64,000 nt of DNA, from assembly GCA_013314755.1 (NCBI GenBank), contig JABUFA010000003.1, positions 106,304 through 170,303 of the forward strand, given 5' to 3'. Every line of letters starts with the position of its first letter. Within the stretch, counting starts at the first letter, position 1. Below the pieces are notes generated by a model. It saw nothing but the letters and a program-made list of their open reading frames with translations. It searched no databases and was not told where the DNA came from. Below, piece after piece: positions 8,236-16,575 of the stretch. Made by a program: the position numbers and the translations under genes. The DNA comes from Chthonomonadia bacterium (GTDB lineage: Bacteria; Armatimonadota; HRBIN16).

Positions 8236-9153
8236 ATGGGCATGTCTACCGTCGTCGAACTCATCCTTGTCTTCCTGTTCATGGTGTATGCGGCAACGCA
8301 GGTTGCCGTGCTTGCTGTGTGGGGTGTGCACCTGTACTGTGTGCATCAGGGCAAACCGGGTCTGCTTGCACCGCGATGGAGTTTCCTGGACCTGTGGGTG
8401 GGGTTTCATCTGGCTCTGTTGCTCGCGCTTGCCATGCTTGCCACGATGTATGTCGCCGCGGGTTTTCTGGTTGCGCTGTTTCTGCCGCAATCTGCGGGTG
8501 AGCTGAAGCGTCTGGTATGGAGCCTTGACCGTAACAGCTCGCTAAGATGGATGATGCTTCTGAGCATGCTTCTGGTGCAGAACGTGGCTTTTGTGGCAAC
8601 GGCGATTGTATATGTGGTGGGCAAGTATGGACTGGAGCCCAGCAAGGTAGGGCTGAGCTGGGACTGGCAGGCAGTGCGTAAAGGAATACTATGGGGCGGA
8701 CTGGCGTTTTTGATTACTCCGCTGGTGGAACTGCTCAGCGTTGGGGTACTTCGGGTGGTGCTGGGCGCATCTACGTTCCAGCAGTTGATGGACTGGGAGC
8801 GGCAGACAGTGGCGCTGGATGCCTTTATTGAATCGCTTCAGCCGGGTGTGGTGGTGCTGGGGTTTGTGTTGACGGTGGCAGTAGTGGCGCCCATTGGGGA
8901 AGAACTATTCTTTCGCGGGTTTGTGTTCAACCTCCTGCGCAACCGGCTGAGCATGACGTCGGCGGTCTGGCTGTCGGCTGGGATATTTGCCTTGCTCCAT
9001 GTGTCGGTGAAGAACTTCCTGCCGATTCTGGTCATCGGAGTATTGCTGGCGCGGCTGTATGCGCGTACCGGCTCGCTGTGGAGCAGTGTGGTGATGCACG
9101 GCACGTTTAATCTGCTGTCCGCCGTCGCAGCGTTTGTCTTTGGGAGGGGATAG
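8236..9153 (+). CDS. CPBP-family intramembrane metalloprotease
   Basis: A multi-pass membrane protein of 305 residues with the CPBP/Abi (PF02517) signature in its last third: E222-E223-L-F-F-R227, a histidine at 255 in FALLH, and H288-G-T-F-N292. These are the expected glutamate, histidine and asparagine residues of the family, which includes CAAX prenyl protease homologues. The N-terminal part contains several hydrophobic helices. The start could be TTG 8233, ATG 8236 or ATG 8242; AGGAAAGAGG at 8223-8232 serves the ATGs. A TATAAT at 8216-8221 lies too close to judge as a promoter. The next gene starts at the base after this stop codon, so the two are tightly coupled. The substrate is unknown. 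Confidence 0.85.
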   Translation: MGMSTVVELILVFLFMVYAATQVAVLAVWGVHLYCVHQGKPGLLAPRWSFLDLWVGFHLALLLALAMLATMYVAAGFLVALFLPQSAGELKRLVWSLDRNSSLRWMMLLSMLLVQNVAFVATAIVYVVGKYGLEPSKVGLSWDWQAVRKGILWGGLAFLITPLVELLSVGVLRVVLGASTFQQLMDWERQTVALDAFIESLQPGVVVLGFVLTVAVVAPIGEELFFRGFVFNLLRNRLSMTSAVWLSAGIFALLHVSVKNFLPILVIGVLLARLYARTGSLWSSVVMHGTFNLLSAVAAFVFGRG

Positions 9154-9954
9154 ATGCGATTCATCGGCATCGTGTGGATAGTGGTGCTTCTGTTTGCGCT
9201 GGCTGGCTGTCAGAGGGTAGGGCAGAGTACACTGCCCTCTGACCTGCAGCAGGTGGAGCGTCACCTGCGTCGGGGCGACGTCGCCTCAGCGCGACAGGCG
9301 ATAGACGCCTACCTGCAGAGGTCCCCAACTCTGCAAGCATATCTGCAGGTGCTGGCGGTGCTGAACCAGAACAATCAGCACGAGCTGACCGCCGAGTATG
9401 CCCGTCGCGCCCTGAATGACACCCGGCTGAAGCTGAAGCCTTTAGAAGAGGCGCAGCTGTGGCAGATTCAAGGCGATGCGCTGGGCTATCTGAAACGCTA
9501 CGAGGAAGCGTTTAGGTGCTACGACGAGGTGTTGAGCCGCACGCCCGATAATCCCCTTACCCTCAATAACTACGCTTATACCCTGGCGCAGGCGAACACG
9601 CGCCTGGACGAAGCCGAGGCGATGGCGAACCGCGCGCTTGCCGCCGAACCGAACAACCCCATCTACCTGGACACACTCGGCTGGATCTATTACCGGCAGG
9701 GGCGTTATGTGCAGGCGGTGCAGGTGCTGGAGCAGGCGGTGCAGGACGCCCCGCAGGAGCCGGAACTGCGCTATCATCTGGGCATGGCATACTGGATGCG
9801 CGGGCGACTGCCGGAGGCGCGGGTGGAGCTGCGCAAGGCGGCGAACCTGTGGCGTATCCGCTACGGCAAACCCTATGAAGAGGCGCTCAAAGCACTGGAG
9901 CAGGTGGAGAAGGGGATAAAAGCCTCGCCTTCAGGGAAGCGAATAGACCTGTAA
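9154..9954 (+). CDS. TPR-repeat lipoprotein
   Basis: A 266-residue protein starting immediately after the CPBP stop codon, with GGGAGGGG as ribosome site inside that gene. The signal sequence ends in the lipobox ALAGC (Cys about residue 19). The rest is helical with tetratricopeptide units. The clearest are a unit around YLKRYEEAFRCYDEVLSRTP, the next containing LTLNNYAYTLAQ with LDEAEAMANRAL, and one with YRQGRYVQAVQVLEQAV. TPR lipoproteins usually act as periplasmic or outer-membrane scaffolds. Coupling to the CPBP membrane protease suggests the two may work together, but this is context only. Confidence 0.85.
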   Translation: MRFIGIVWIVVLLFALAGCQRVGQSTLPSDLQQVERHLRRGDVASARQAIDAYLQRSPTLQAYLQVLAVLNQNNQHELTAEYARRALNDTRLKLKPLEEAQLWQIQGDALGYLKRYEEAFRCYDEVLSRTPDNPLTLNNYAYTLAQANTRLDEAEAMANRALAAEPNNPIYLDTLGWIYYRQGRYVQAVQVLEQAVQDAPQEPELRYHLGMAYWMRGRLPEARVELRKAANLWRIRYGKPYEEALKALEQVEKGIKASPSGKRIDL

Positions 9955-9961
9955 GCCAACC

Positions 9962-9992
9962 CCCCTCTCCCGACCTCTCCCCGGCGCGGGGA
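9962..9992. repeat. CCCCTCTCCC...GCGGGGAG dispersed repeat, copy 1
   Basis: This stretch matches, with few differences, two copies at 63561-63599 and 63744-63782. The 3' half (CTCCCCGGCGCGGGGAG) is self-complementary. Just downstream (10000-10036) lies a second GC-rich palindromic stretch, CCCCTTCCCTTGCAGGGAAGGGG. These are typical non-coding palindromic repeats and may act as transcription ends for the TPR lipoprotein operon. Confidence 0.7.
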
Positions 9993-10044
9993 GCGTTGAG
10001 ACTCCCCTTCCCTTGCAGGGAAGGGGCAGGGGGTTAGGTTACAA

Positions 10045-10118
10045 CGGCTCGGCAGGAGCCTCGCCCTCCAGGGATAACGCGGGCGTTCAAATTGGAGGGC
10101 GAACCTCCCGGTGAGCCG
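10045..10118. repeat. Long imperfect inverted repeat with 26-nt arms
   Basis: The left arm (10045-10070) and right arm (10093-10118) are complementary at about 21 of 26 positions, around a 22-nt loop. The right arm, core GGAGGGCGAACCTCC, recurs at 63534-63560 and 63791-63817, so it is a mobile or amplified element rather than a local hairpin. It lies between the convergent TPR lipoprotein and symporter genes. Confidence 0.7.
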
Positions 10119-10180
10119 ACAGAGGACACAGCCCCATACGTCCCCCTGCTTGCGGGGGGACGACAGGGGGGCTGACAGCC

Positions 10181-11410
10181 TCACTTGGACTTTCGTTCGA
10201 CGATATTCGTCAGGATAACCGCGCCGCCGGCGTCACCCTCCACGTTGACCATCGTGCGGAACATATCCAGAATGCGGTCTACCGCCAGAATCAGCCCAAT
10301 CCCCTCCAGCGGCAAGCCGACCGCCTGCAGCACAATGACCATGGTGAACAGCCCCGCGCTGGGGATGCCTGCGGCGCCAATCGCAGCAAGGGTCGCTGTG
10401 AACAGCACCACTATCTGCTGGGTTAGCCCGAGCGAAACCCCATACGCTTGCGCGATAAAGAGGGCGGCGACCGCCTCGTAGAGCGCTGTACCGTCCATGT
10501 TGACCGTCGCGCCAATGGGGATGCAGAAACGGCTGATGTGGCTCGGAACCTGCAGGTTGCTTTCCACCACGTGCATCGTCACGGGGAGGGTCGCGGTGCT
10601 GGAACTGGTGCTGAAAGCAGTAATCATCGCCTGCGAGATGCCCCGCAGGAACCTCCACGGGGGCATGCCTCCCAGCAGCCAGACCAGCAGGGGAAGCACT
10701 ATCAGCCCATGAATCGCCAGCCCGCCCAGCACTGCGCCCATGTACTTCGCCAGCGGCACAAACACCTCCCAACCTGCTTGACCGATTGCCCGCATCAGCA
10801 ACAGCGCCACCCCCGCCGGCAACAGCACCAGCACCCAGCGCACAATCACCATGGAAAGCTCCAGCAGTTCGCCGACGAAGGCTTTGATGACCGTTGCCCG
10901 ATTGCCCATCAGGTTCAACGCCACGCCTGCAATGAGGCTGAAGGTGATAATCTGGAGCATGTCGGTGCGCGCAAAGGCGTCAATGGGGTTGGCTGGGATA
11001 AGGTTGCGAAGCAGGTCGGTGAAGGTGGGCGGCTTCGCCTGCAGTATCTCCTCAGGCGCCTTTGCACCCTGCAGAACCGCGCCGACACCAGGATCCACGA
11101 GGTTCACAATCACCAGCCCCAGTGCCACGGCGAGCAATGTGGTGGATATGTAGTAAATGAAAATAACGCCGCCAAGTTTGCCCAGGTGGTGCGTGTCCAG
11201 CCCCGTTGCTGCTGTGATGAGCGAGGCGACCACCAGCGGCACAATCACCATGCGCAGCAGGCGGATAAAGAGGTCACCACCCAGCGCGACCACCCCGAAC
11301 AGGGGCGATCCCTCGCCTCCTGCGCTGTTGAGAAGCAAGCCCCCGAGAATGCCTATCAGGATGCCTGCGACAATCCATCGTACCGAGACAAACTCCCTTC
11401 CGCGTTCCAT
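10181..11410 (-). CDS. Dicarboxylate/amino-acid:cation symporter (DAACS family)
   Basis: A sodium- or proton-coupled transporter of the GltP/DctA/GltPh group. The serine-rich re-entrant loop (SSSTATLPVT) and the substrate-binding motif GATVNMDGTALYEAV are both present, with about eight hydrophobic helices. From the ATG at 11410 it has 409 residues, normal for the family, and begins MERGREF before the first helix. The frame stays open to 11617, but that extension covers a palindromic repeat (11574-11601) and does not resemble the family, so it is left out. No good ribosome site precedes 11410, so the start is uncertain. Substrate (glutamate, aspartate or C4-dicarboxylate) cannot be decided by eye. 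Confidence 0.9.
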   Translation of the reverse strand: MERGREFVSVRWIVAGILIGILGGLLLNSAGGEGSPLFGVVALGGDLFIRLLRMVIVPLVVASLITAATGLDTHHLGKLGGVIFIYYISTTLLAVALGLVIVNLVDPGVGAVLQGAKAPEEILQAKPPTFTDLLRNLIPANPIDAFARTDMLQIITFSLIAGVALNLMGNRATVIKAFVGELLELSMVIVRWVLVLLPAGVALLLMRAIGQAGWEVFVPLAKYMGAVLGGLAIHGLIVLPLLVWLLGGMPPWRFLRGISQAMITAFSTSSSTATLPVTMHVVESNLQVPSHISRFCIPIGATVNMDGTALYEAVAALFIAQAYGVSLGLTQQIVVLFTATLAAIGAAGIPSAGLFTMVIVLQAVGLPLEGIGLILAVDRILDMFRTMVNVEGDAGGAVILTNIVERKSK

Positions 11411-11573
11411 CAGGTAAACAATTCGCCACGCAAAGGGCAGTTCCTGCAGGGAGCTGAACCGCACGGGCGCATCCGTGCACATCTGTCTTGGTCGTCGTAA
11501 CCCTGGCACGCTTTTTGCCACGGCTGAGCTGTCTGCCTCCGGTCTGGTATCTCCGGCAAGGCATTGAAACGTT

Positions 11574-11601
11574 GTAGGGGCGCATGGCAATGCGCCCCTA
11601 C
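11574..11601. repeat. Perfect 12-bp-arm palindrome (GTAGGGGCGCAT)
   Basis: GTAGGGGCGCAT and ATGCGCCCCTAC flank a GGCA loop without mismatch. It lies upstream of the symporter and of polA, which diverge here. A related but shorter element, GTAGGGGCGACC...GGTTGCCCCT, occurs around 63619-63648. It is probably a dispersed REP-like element. Confidence 0.65.
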
Positions 11602-11634
11602 CGCCATCTGTAGCCATGCGTTCCTCCCGCCATC

Positions 11635-11663
11635 TTGCCTTCCCCGTCGTGATGTGGTAGCAT
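11635..11663 (+). promoter_or_regulatory. Possible promoter for polA
   Basis: TTGCCT (11635-11640), a 17-bp spacer and TAGCAT (11658-11663), about 38 nt before the polA start. Spacing is ideal but both hexamers are only partial matches. Confidence 0.35.
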
Positions 11664-11700
11664 ACCTCTGCAGATGCTACAGCGCACAGGAGAGCCTATC

Positions 11701-14427
11701 ATGACGCAAGGGTCAGCAAGCACGCCCAAACTGGTGCTGATTGACGGACACAGCCTGCTGTATCGCGCCTTCTACGCCACGCGCCCGCTTTCCACCACCG
11801 ACGGACGCCCGACCAACGCCATCTACGGCTTCGCAGGCATGTTGTGGCAGATACTGGAGGAGGAACAGCCCGACGCCATCGTGGTTGCCTTCGATACCGC
11901 CGCGCCCACCTTCCGCCACGAGGAGTTCACCGACTACAAAGCCCATCGCCCCGAGACCGCCGAGAGCTTTTACGTGCAGGTTCCCGCAGCGCGCGAGCTG
12001 GTGGAGGCGATGGGCATCCCCGTGGTCGCCTTAGAGGGCTACGAGGCGGATGACGTGCTGGGCACACTGACACAACGCGCCCGACAGCAGGGCTATCAGG
12101 TTATCATCGTCACGGGCGACCAGGACGCCCTGCAGCTGGTGGACGAGGGCGCGTTCGTGCTGATGCCTCAGAAGGGCATGGGTCAGACGGTGCGCTATGA
12201 CCAGCAGGCGGTGCGCGAGCGGTTTGGACTGGAGCCTTCACAACTGCCCGATTTCAAGGCGCTGAAGGGCGACCCCTCCGACAACATCCCCGGCGTGCCC
12301 GGCATCGGCGATAAAAAGGCAGCGGCGCTGCTGAAACAGTTCGGCAGTGTGGAGAGCCTGTTGCAACGCCTGCACGAGGTGGAAGACCCCAAGCTACGCG
12401 CCCTGCTGGAGCAGTACCGCGAGCAAATCCCGCAGTACAAACGCCTGGCGACCATCGTGCGCGACGCCCCCGTGCCCGATACGCCGCCCCGCTGGAAGCC
12501 CACGCCAGAGCATTTCAGCCGCCTGCAACAGGTGCTGGAGAGCCTGGAGTTCCGTTCCTTCCTGCGCCGCCTGCCCGAACTGCGCAGCAGGTTTATAGCC
12601 ACCGAGACGCCCACCCTTCCGCTGGAAGCACCAGCAGAGGTCAGAACTGTTGGCGTCCGGTGGGAGGTCGCCCGCAGCGAGGACGAGGTGCGCCGCCTGG
12701 TAGGGCGATGCCTGCGCCTGCCGAAGGTGGGAGTGCGTGTGCTGATTGAGGGGGCGCACGTGATGGAACTGCGGATTACTGGTGTGGCGGTCGCCCTGTC
12801 GCCCGAAGAGGCGATATACGTGCCCGGTGGAATGTCTCCCACTTCGCTGTTTGACGAGGCGGGGGACGGGCTGGTCGCCTTGCTGGCGCCGCTGTGGGAG
12901 AGCGAGGCGGTGGCGAAGGCTGGTTACAACGTGAAGCCCCTGCAGGCGTCGCTCATTCGCGCGGGCGTCCAGCCGCGGCAGGTCGTGTTCGACGCCATGC
13001 TGGCAGGTTACGTCCTGCAATCGGGGCGAAGCAGCTATCCGCTTGCCGACCTGGTGCAGGACTATCTGGGCGAGCGACTGCCCACGGAGGACACCACCAC
13101 GGGGGATGGGCTGGCGGCGTATACCTGTGCGGAGGCGGCGGCTTGCCTGCGCCTCGAGACGGTGATGAACGCGCAGGTCGCCGCGATGGGCTGTGCGGAC
13201 GTGCTTCACCGCATTGAGATGCCCCTGTCGGAGGTGCTGGCACGCATGGAGCTGGCGGGCGTGGCGGTGGATGTGGACTACCTGACGCAGCTTTCGAGCG
13301 TGCTGGACGGACTGATTCGCGCCAAAGAGAGCGAAATCTACACGCTGGCAGGCGAGCCGTTCAACATCGCCTCGCCCAAACAGCTGGGATACATCCTGTT
13401 CGAGAAGCTGAAACTGCCCGCAGGCAAAAAGACCCGCACCGGCGCATACTCCACCGATGCCGAGGTGCTGGAGCAGCTGGCGGTGGAGCACCCCATCTGC
13501 CGCAGTATTCTGGAGTATCGCGAGCTGAGCAAGCTCAAGTCCACCTATGCCGATGTCCTGCCGCGGTTGGTGCACCCTGCCACCGGACGCATCCATACCT
13601 CTTTCAACCAGACGGTGGCGGCAACGGGGCGGCTTTCCAGCAGTGAGCCGAACCTGCAGAACATCCCCATCCGCAGTGAGGTGGGCAGGCAGATACGGCG
13701 TGCTTTTGTGTCTGCGCCCGGCAACCGTCTGTTAGCGGCGGACTACTCGCAGATTGAGCTGCGTCTGCTGGCGCACGTCAGCGGGGACGAACGTCTTCTG
13801 CAGGCGTTTGCCGAAGACCGGGACATCCACTCTGCTACCGCCATGCTGTTGTTTGGCGTGCCGCCCGACGGAGTAACCCCCGAACTGCGCCGCAAGGCGA
13901 AGACGGTGAACTTTGCGGTGCTGTACGGCATGAGCGACTACGGGCTGTCGCAGGAGCTGGGGATGCCGGTGGCGGAGGCGCGCGCCTTCATCGAAAACTA
14001 CTTCCGTCAGCTACCCGGCGTGCGCCGTTACATCGAAGAAACGCTGAACTTCGCCCGACAGCACGGCTACGTCACCACCCTTTACGGCAGGCGACGCTAC
14101 GTGCCCGAAATCAACCACGCCAACCGCAACGTGCGTCAGGCGGCAGAGCGTGCCGCGATTAACTCGCCCCTGCAGGGAACCGCCGCCGACATCATTAAAC
14201 TGGCGATGGTGGAGCTGGACAGGCGTCTGCGTCAGGAGGGCTGGAAGGCGAAGATGGTGCTTCAGGTGCACGACGAGCTGGTGCTGGACGCCCCGCCGGA
14301 GGAGATACCTGCGCTGGCGAACCTGGTGCGCGAGTGCATGTCCCAGGTAGCCAGCCTGCGCGTGCCGTTGAAGGTGGACGTGGAGGTGGGCAATAACTGG
14401 GCGGAAATGGAAAGACTTGCGCCCTGA
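11701..14427 (+). CDS. polA: DNA polymerase I
   Basis: Family A polymerase of 908 residues for Okazaki-fragment processing and repair. The start at 11701 follows AGGAGAG; an upstream in-frame ATG (11674) lacks this. The N-terminal 5' nuclease (about 1-290) has LVLIDGHSLLYRAFYA, VTGDQDALQLV and GDPSDNIPGVPGIGDKKA. The C-terminal polymerase has motif A DYSQIELRLLAHVSGD (catalytic D681), motif B RRKAKTVNFAVLYGM and motif C QVHDELVLDAP (D858). In the middle 3'-5' exonuclease-like region, the usual D-x-E pair is missing (the equivalent stretch reads VGVRVLIEGAHVMELRITG), so proofreading is probably absent, as in Thermus and Bacillus Pol I. The S1-domain gene follows on the same strand. Confidence 0.97.
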   Translation: MTQGSASTPKLVLIDGHSLLYRAFYATRPLSTTDGRPTNAIYGFAGMLWQILEEEQPDAIVVAFDTAAPTFRHEEFTDYKAHRPETAESFYVQVPAARELVEAMGIPVVALEGYEADDVLGTLTQRARQQGYQVIIVTGDQDALQLVDEGAFVLMPQKGMGQTVRYDQQAVRERFGLEPSQLPDFKALKGDPSDNIPGVPGIGDKKAAALLKQFGSVESLLQRLHEVEDPKLRALLEQYREQIPQYKRLATIVRDAPVPDTPPRWKPTPEHFSRLQQVLESLEFRSFLRRLPELRSRFIATETPTLPLEAPAEVRTVGVRWEVARSEDEVRRLVGRCLRLPKVGVRVLIEGAHVMELRITGVAVALSPEEAIYVPGGMSPTSLFDEAGDGLVALLAPLWESEAVAKAGYNVKPLQASLIRAGVQPRQVVFDAMLAGYVLQSGRSSYPLADLVQDYLGERLPTEDTTTGDGLAAYTCAEAAACLRLETVMNAQVAAMGCADVLHRIEMPLSEVLARMELAGVAVDVDYLTQLSSVLDGLIRAKESEIYTLAGEPFNIASPKQLGYILFEKLKLPAGKKTRTGAYSTDAEVLEQLAVEHPICRSILEYRELSKLKSTYADVLPRLVHPATGRIHTSFNQTVAATGRLSSSEPNLQNIPIRSEVGRQIRRAFVSAPGNRLLAADYSQIELRLLAHVSGDERLLQAFAEDRDIHSATAMLLFGVPPDGVTPELRRKAKTVNFAVLYGMSDYGLSQELGMPVAEARAFIENYFRQLPGVRRYIEETLNFARQHGYVTTLYGRRRYVPEINHANRNVRQAAERAAINSPLQGTAADIIKLAMVELDRRLRQEGWKAKMVLQVHDELVLDAPPEEIPALANLVRECMSQVASLRVPLKVDVEVGNNWAEMERLAP

Positions 14428-14505
14428 AAGCAGGAAACCGCGCAGGTGGTGGCAAAACCTATAGCGCGCGTCCGCGCTACGAAATCAAAGGGAGTAATTC
14501 GCATT

Positions 14506-15843
14506 ATGCCGGAAGACCTGATAGAAGATTCTGTGATGCCGACAGAAGAGATAACGTCCGAAACGTCATCGTCCGAGCCTGCCTCCAGCCCGGAGGACGA
14601 GTTCGCCCGGGCGATGCAGGAGATGAGCGCCGAGGACCTCGAGCGTGCTACCCGCACGGTGCGGAAGGGGCAGATGGTGCGCGGGATAGTGGTGCACGTG
14701 GACGAAAGCGGCGTACTGGTGGACATTGGCACAAAATCGGAAGGTATCATCCCCCCCGATGAAATCACCCGTCGCCCGAACCAGCCGCTGGAAGAGGTGG
14801 TGCAGGTTGGGCAGGAGATAGACGTGGTGGTGCTCAAGCCCGAGACCGAGGATGGGCAGGTCGTTCTCTCCAAGAAGCTCGCCGACAGCCGGGTCGCTTG
14901 GGACCGCCTGGAGAAAGCCCTTCAGCACAATGAGACGATTGAGGGCACGGTCATCGAGCGGGTGAAGGGCGGTTTGATGGTGGATGTAGGCGTGCGTGGA
15001 TTCGTGCCTGCTTCGCAGGTGGGACTGAGCCGCACTCCGCTTCCCGATAGCGTGCTGGAGAAGTATGTGGGGCAGACGATCCCGCTGAAGGTGCTGGAGG
15101 TAGACAGGAAGCAGAAGAGGGTGGTGCTCTCGAACCGCCGGGCGGAGGAGGAGCGTCGCGAACAGGAGCGCGCGCAGGCGTTCGCCAGCATTCAGGAAGG
15201 GCAGGTGCTGGAGGGCAAGGTGCGCCGCATTGTGGACTATGGCGCGTTCGTCGACCTCGGCGGGGTAGACGGTCTCCTGCACATCAGCGAGATGTCGTGG
15301 AAACGCATCAAGCATCCTTCGGACGTGCTTCGCGAGGGCGAACGGGTGCGTGTGCAGGTTCTACGGGTGGACCCTGCCTCGCGGAAGGTATCGCTGGGCA
15401 TGAAACAGCTGATTCCCGACCCGTGGCTGGATGTGGAGAAGCAGTATCAGGTAGGGCAGGTGGTCACCGGACGTGTGGCTCGGCTGGCTCCCTTTGGAGC
15501 GATTGTGGACCTGCCGGGTGACCTGGAGGCGACCATTCCACTTTCCGAGCTCTCCACGCGGCGGGTGCGCAACGCGGCGGAAGTGGTGCAGGAGGGTCAG
15601 GAGGTAGAGGCGCTGGTTGTGCAGATTAACCCCACCGAGCACCGTATGGTGTTGAGCATACGTCGTCTGCAGAAACAGCGCGAGGAACAGGAGCACCAGC
15701 AGCTGATGGAGCGATACAGCAGTAGTTCTGGCTCCCGAGGCTTTACCATCGGCGAAGTGGTAGGCAGAGACTTCGGGCTTGAAACGGAGGAGAACGAGCC
15801 TTCGTCAAATACTGCAGGAGAAGAACAGGCGTCGGCAGAATAA
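14506..15843 (+). CDS. rpsA: Ribosomal protein S1-like, four S1 domains
   Basis: A 445-residue protein with four consecutive S1 RNA-binding domains (about residues 52-120, 137-205, 222-292 and 307-378), each recognisable by G-x-V-x-G-x-V and a (V/A)DIG, VDVG, VDLGG or VDLPG strand. The third is the most canonical ([26 protein letters not shown]). Acidic, low-complexity tails flank the domains. The ATG at 14506 follows GGGAG; a GTG at 14446 in frame would add 20 basic residues outside the acidic N-terminal region and is less likely. Four-domain S1 proteins occur in many bacteria outside Proteobacteria. The coaE start is 3 nt after this stop, so the two are co-translated. Confidence 0.9.
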   Translation: MPEDLIEDSVMPTEEITSETSSSEPASSPEDEFARAMQEMSAEDLERATRTVRKGQMVRGIVVHVDESGVLVDIGTKSEGIIPPDEITRRPNQPLEEVVQVGQEIDVVVLKPETEDGQVVLSKKLADSRVAWDRLEKALQHNETIEGTVIERVKGGLMVDVGVRGFVPASQVGLSRTPLPDSVLEKYVGQTIPLKVLEVDRKQKRVVLSNRRAEEERREQERAQAFASIQEGQVLEGKVRRIVDYGAFVDLGGVDGLLHISEMSWKRIKHPSDVLREGERVRVQVLRVDPASRKVSLGMKQLIPDPWLDVEKQYQVGQVVTGRVARLAPFGAIVDLPGDLEATIPLSELSTRRVRNAAEVVQEGQEVEALVVQINPTEHRMVLSIRRLQKQREEQEHQQLMERYSSSSGSRGFTIGEVVGRDFGLETEENEPSSNTAGEEQASAE

Positions 15844-15845
15844 TC

Positions 15846-16448
15846 ATGCTGGTCGCTATCACCGGCGGAATCGCTGGAGGCAAAAGCACGGTATTGCGCT
15901 GGTTCGTGGAATGGGGTGCGCACGGTCTGAGCCTTGACCATATTGCCCGCAGGTTGAGCGCACCACAGGGTGCACTTTGGCAGGCGATTGTGGTGGAGTT
16001 CGGGCAAGGATACCTGCTACCCAGCGGCGAACTGGACCGAAAGCGACTGGGGGAGGCGGTTTTTGCAGATAGTGCCCTGCGTCGACGGCTGAATCGAGTC
16101 AGCCATCCCCTGATCTTGCAGGAAATGTACCTTGAGATACAGAACATCCGACGCAGAGAGCCGGATGCGCTGATAGTGGTGGAGGTGCCTCTTCTCGTGG
16201 AATGCGCTCTGCACCTCGCCTTTGACAGAGTGGTGGTGGTGGAATCGGGCGAAGCGAGCCAGATTGCCCGTCTGAGAGCAGCTGGACTGAGCGAGGAGGA
16301 GGCAATCCGTCGGCTCCGGGCACAGATACCTGCGCGTGCCAAAAGGATTTTTGCTGACTGGGTCGTATGGAATCAGCAGGATTTGGAACAAACTCGTGCG
16401 CAAAGCTGGCGCATCTGGCAGGAGTTACAGCAGGAAAACGCGAAATAG
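15846..16448 (+). CDS. coaE: Dephospho-CoA kinase
   Basis: Last step of coenzyme A synthesis: phosphorylates the 3'-hydroxyl of dephospho-CoA. The 200-residue protein begins MLVAITGGIAGGKST, with the P-loop at residues 7-14, then the family aspartate in SLDHIARRL, and VVEVPLLVE and RVVVVE further on. Length and order match CoaE. Translation is probably coupled to the S1-domain gene, whose stop codon ends two bases before this ATG. A strong promoter for the next, unrelated block begins 23 nt downstream. Confidence 0.93.
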   Translation: MLVAITGGIAGGKSTVLRWFVEWGAHGLSLDHIARRLSAPQGALWQAIVVEFGQGYLLPSGELDRKRLGEAVFADSALRRRLNRVSHPLILQEMYLEIQNIRRREPDALIVVEVPLLVECALHLAFDRVVVVESGEASQIARLRAAGLSEEEAIRRLRAQIPARAKRIFADWVVWNQQDLEQTRAQSWRIWQELQQENAK

Positions 16449-16471
16449 TGGCGTAACTACGCTGAAGGTTG

Positions 16472-16500
16472 TTGACGATACCGAAAAAGAACTTTATAAT
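16472..16500 (+). promoter_or_regulatory. Strong sigma-70 promoter of the surface-protein block
   Basis: TTGACG (16472-16477), 17-bp spacer, TATAAT (16495-16500): one mismatch from consensus in all. The start codon of the 1801-residue gene is 75 nt downstream. Confidence 0.8.
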
Positions 16501-16575
16501 CATGCAGGAACTTTGAGCAAGACAGCGAAGAATAAGCAAAGAGATGGCAAGTACCGCAAGAAGTGAGGAGGAAGG

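Noticed and set aside
11411..11617. N-terminal extension of the symporter
   Set aside because: It includes a palindromic repeat and sequence unlike the family; the transporter starts normally at 11410.
16336..16566. 76-codon frame before the surface block
   Set aside because: It overlaps coaE out of frame and contains the strong promoter; no ribosome site.
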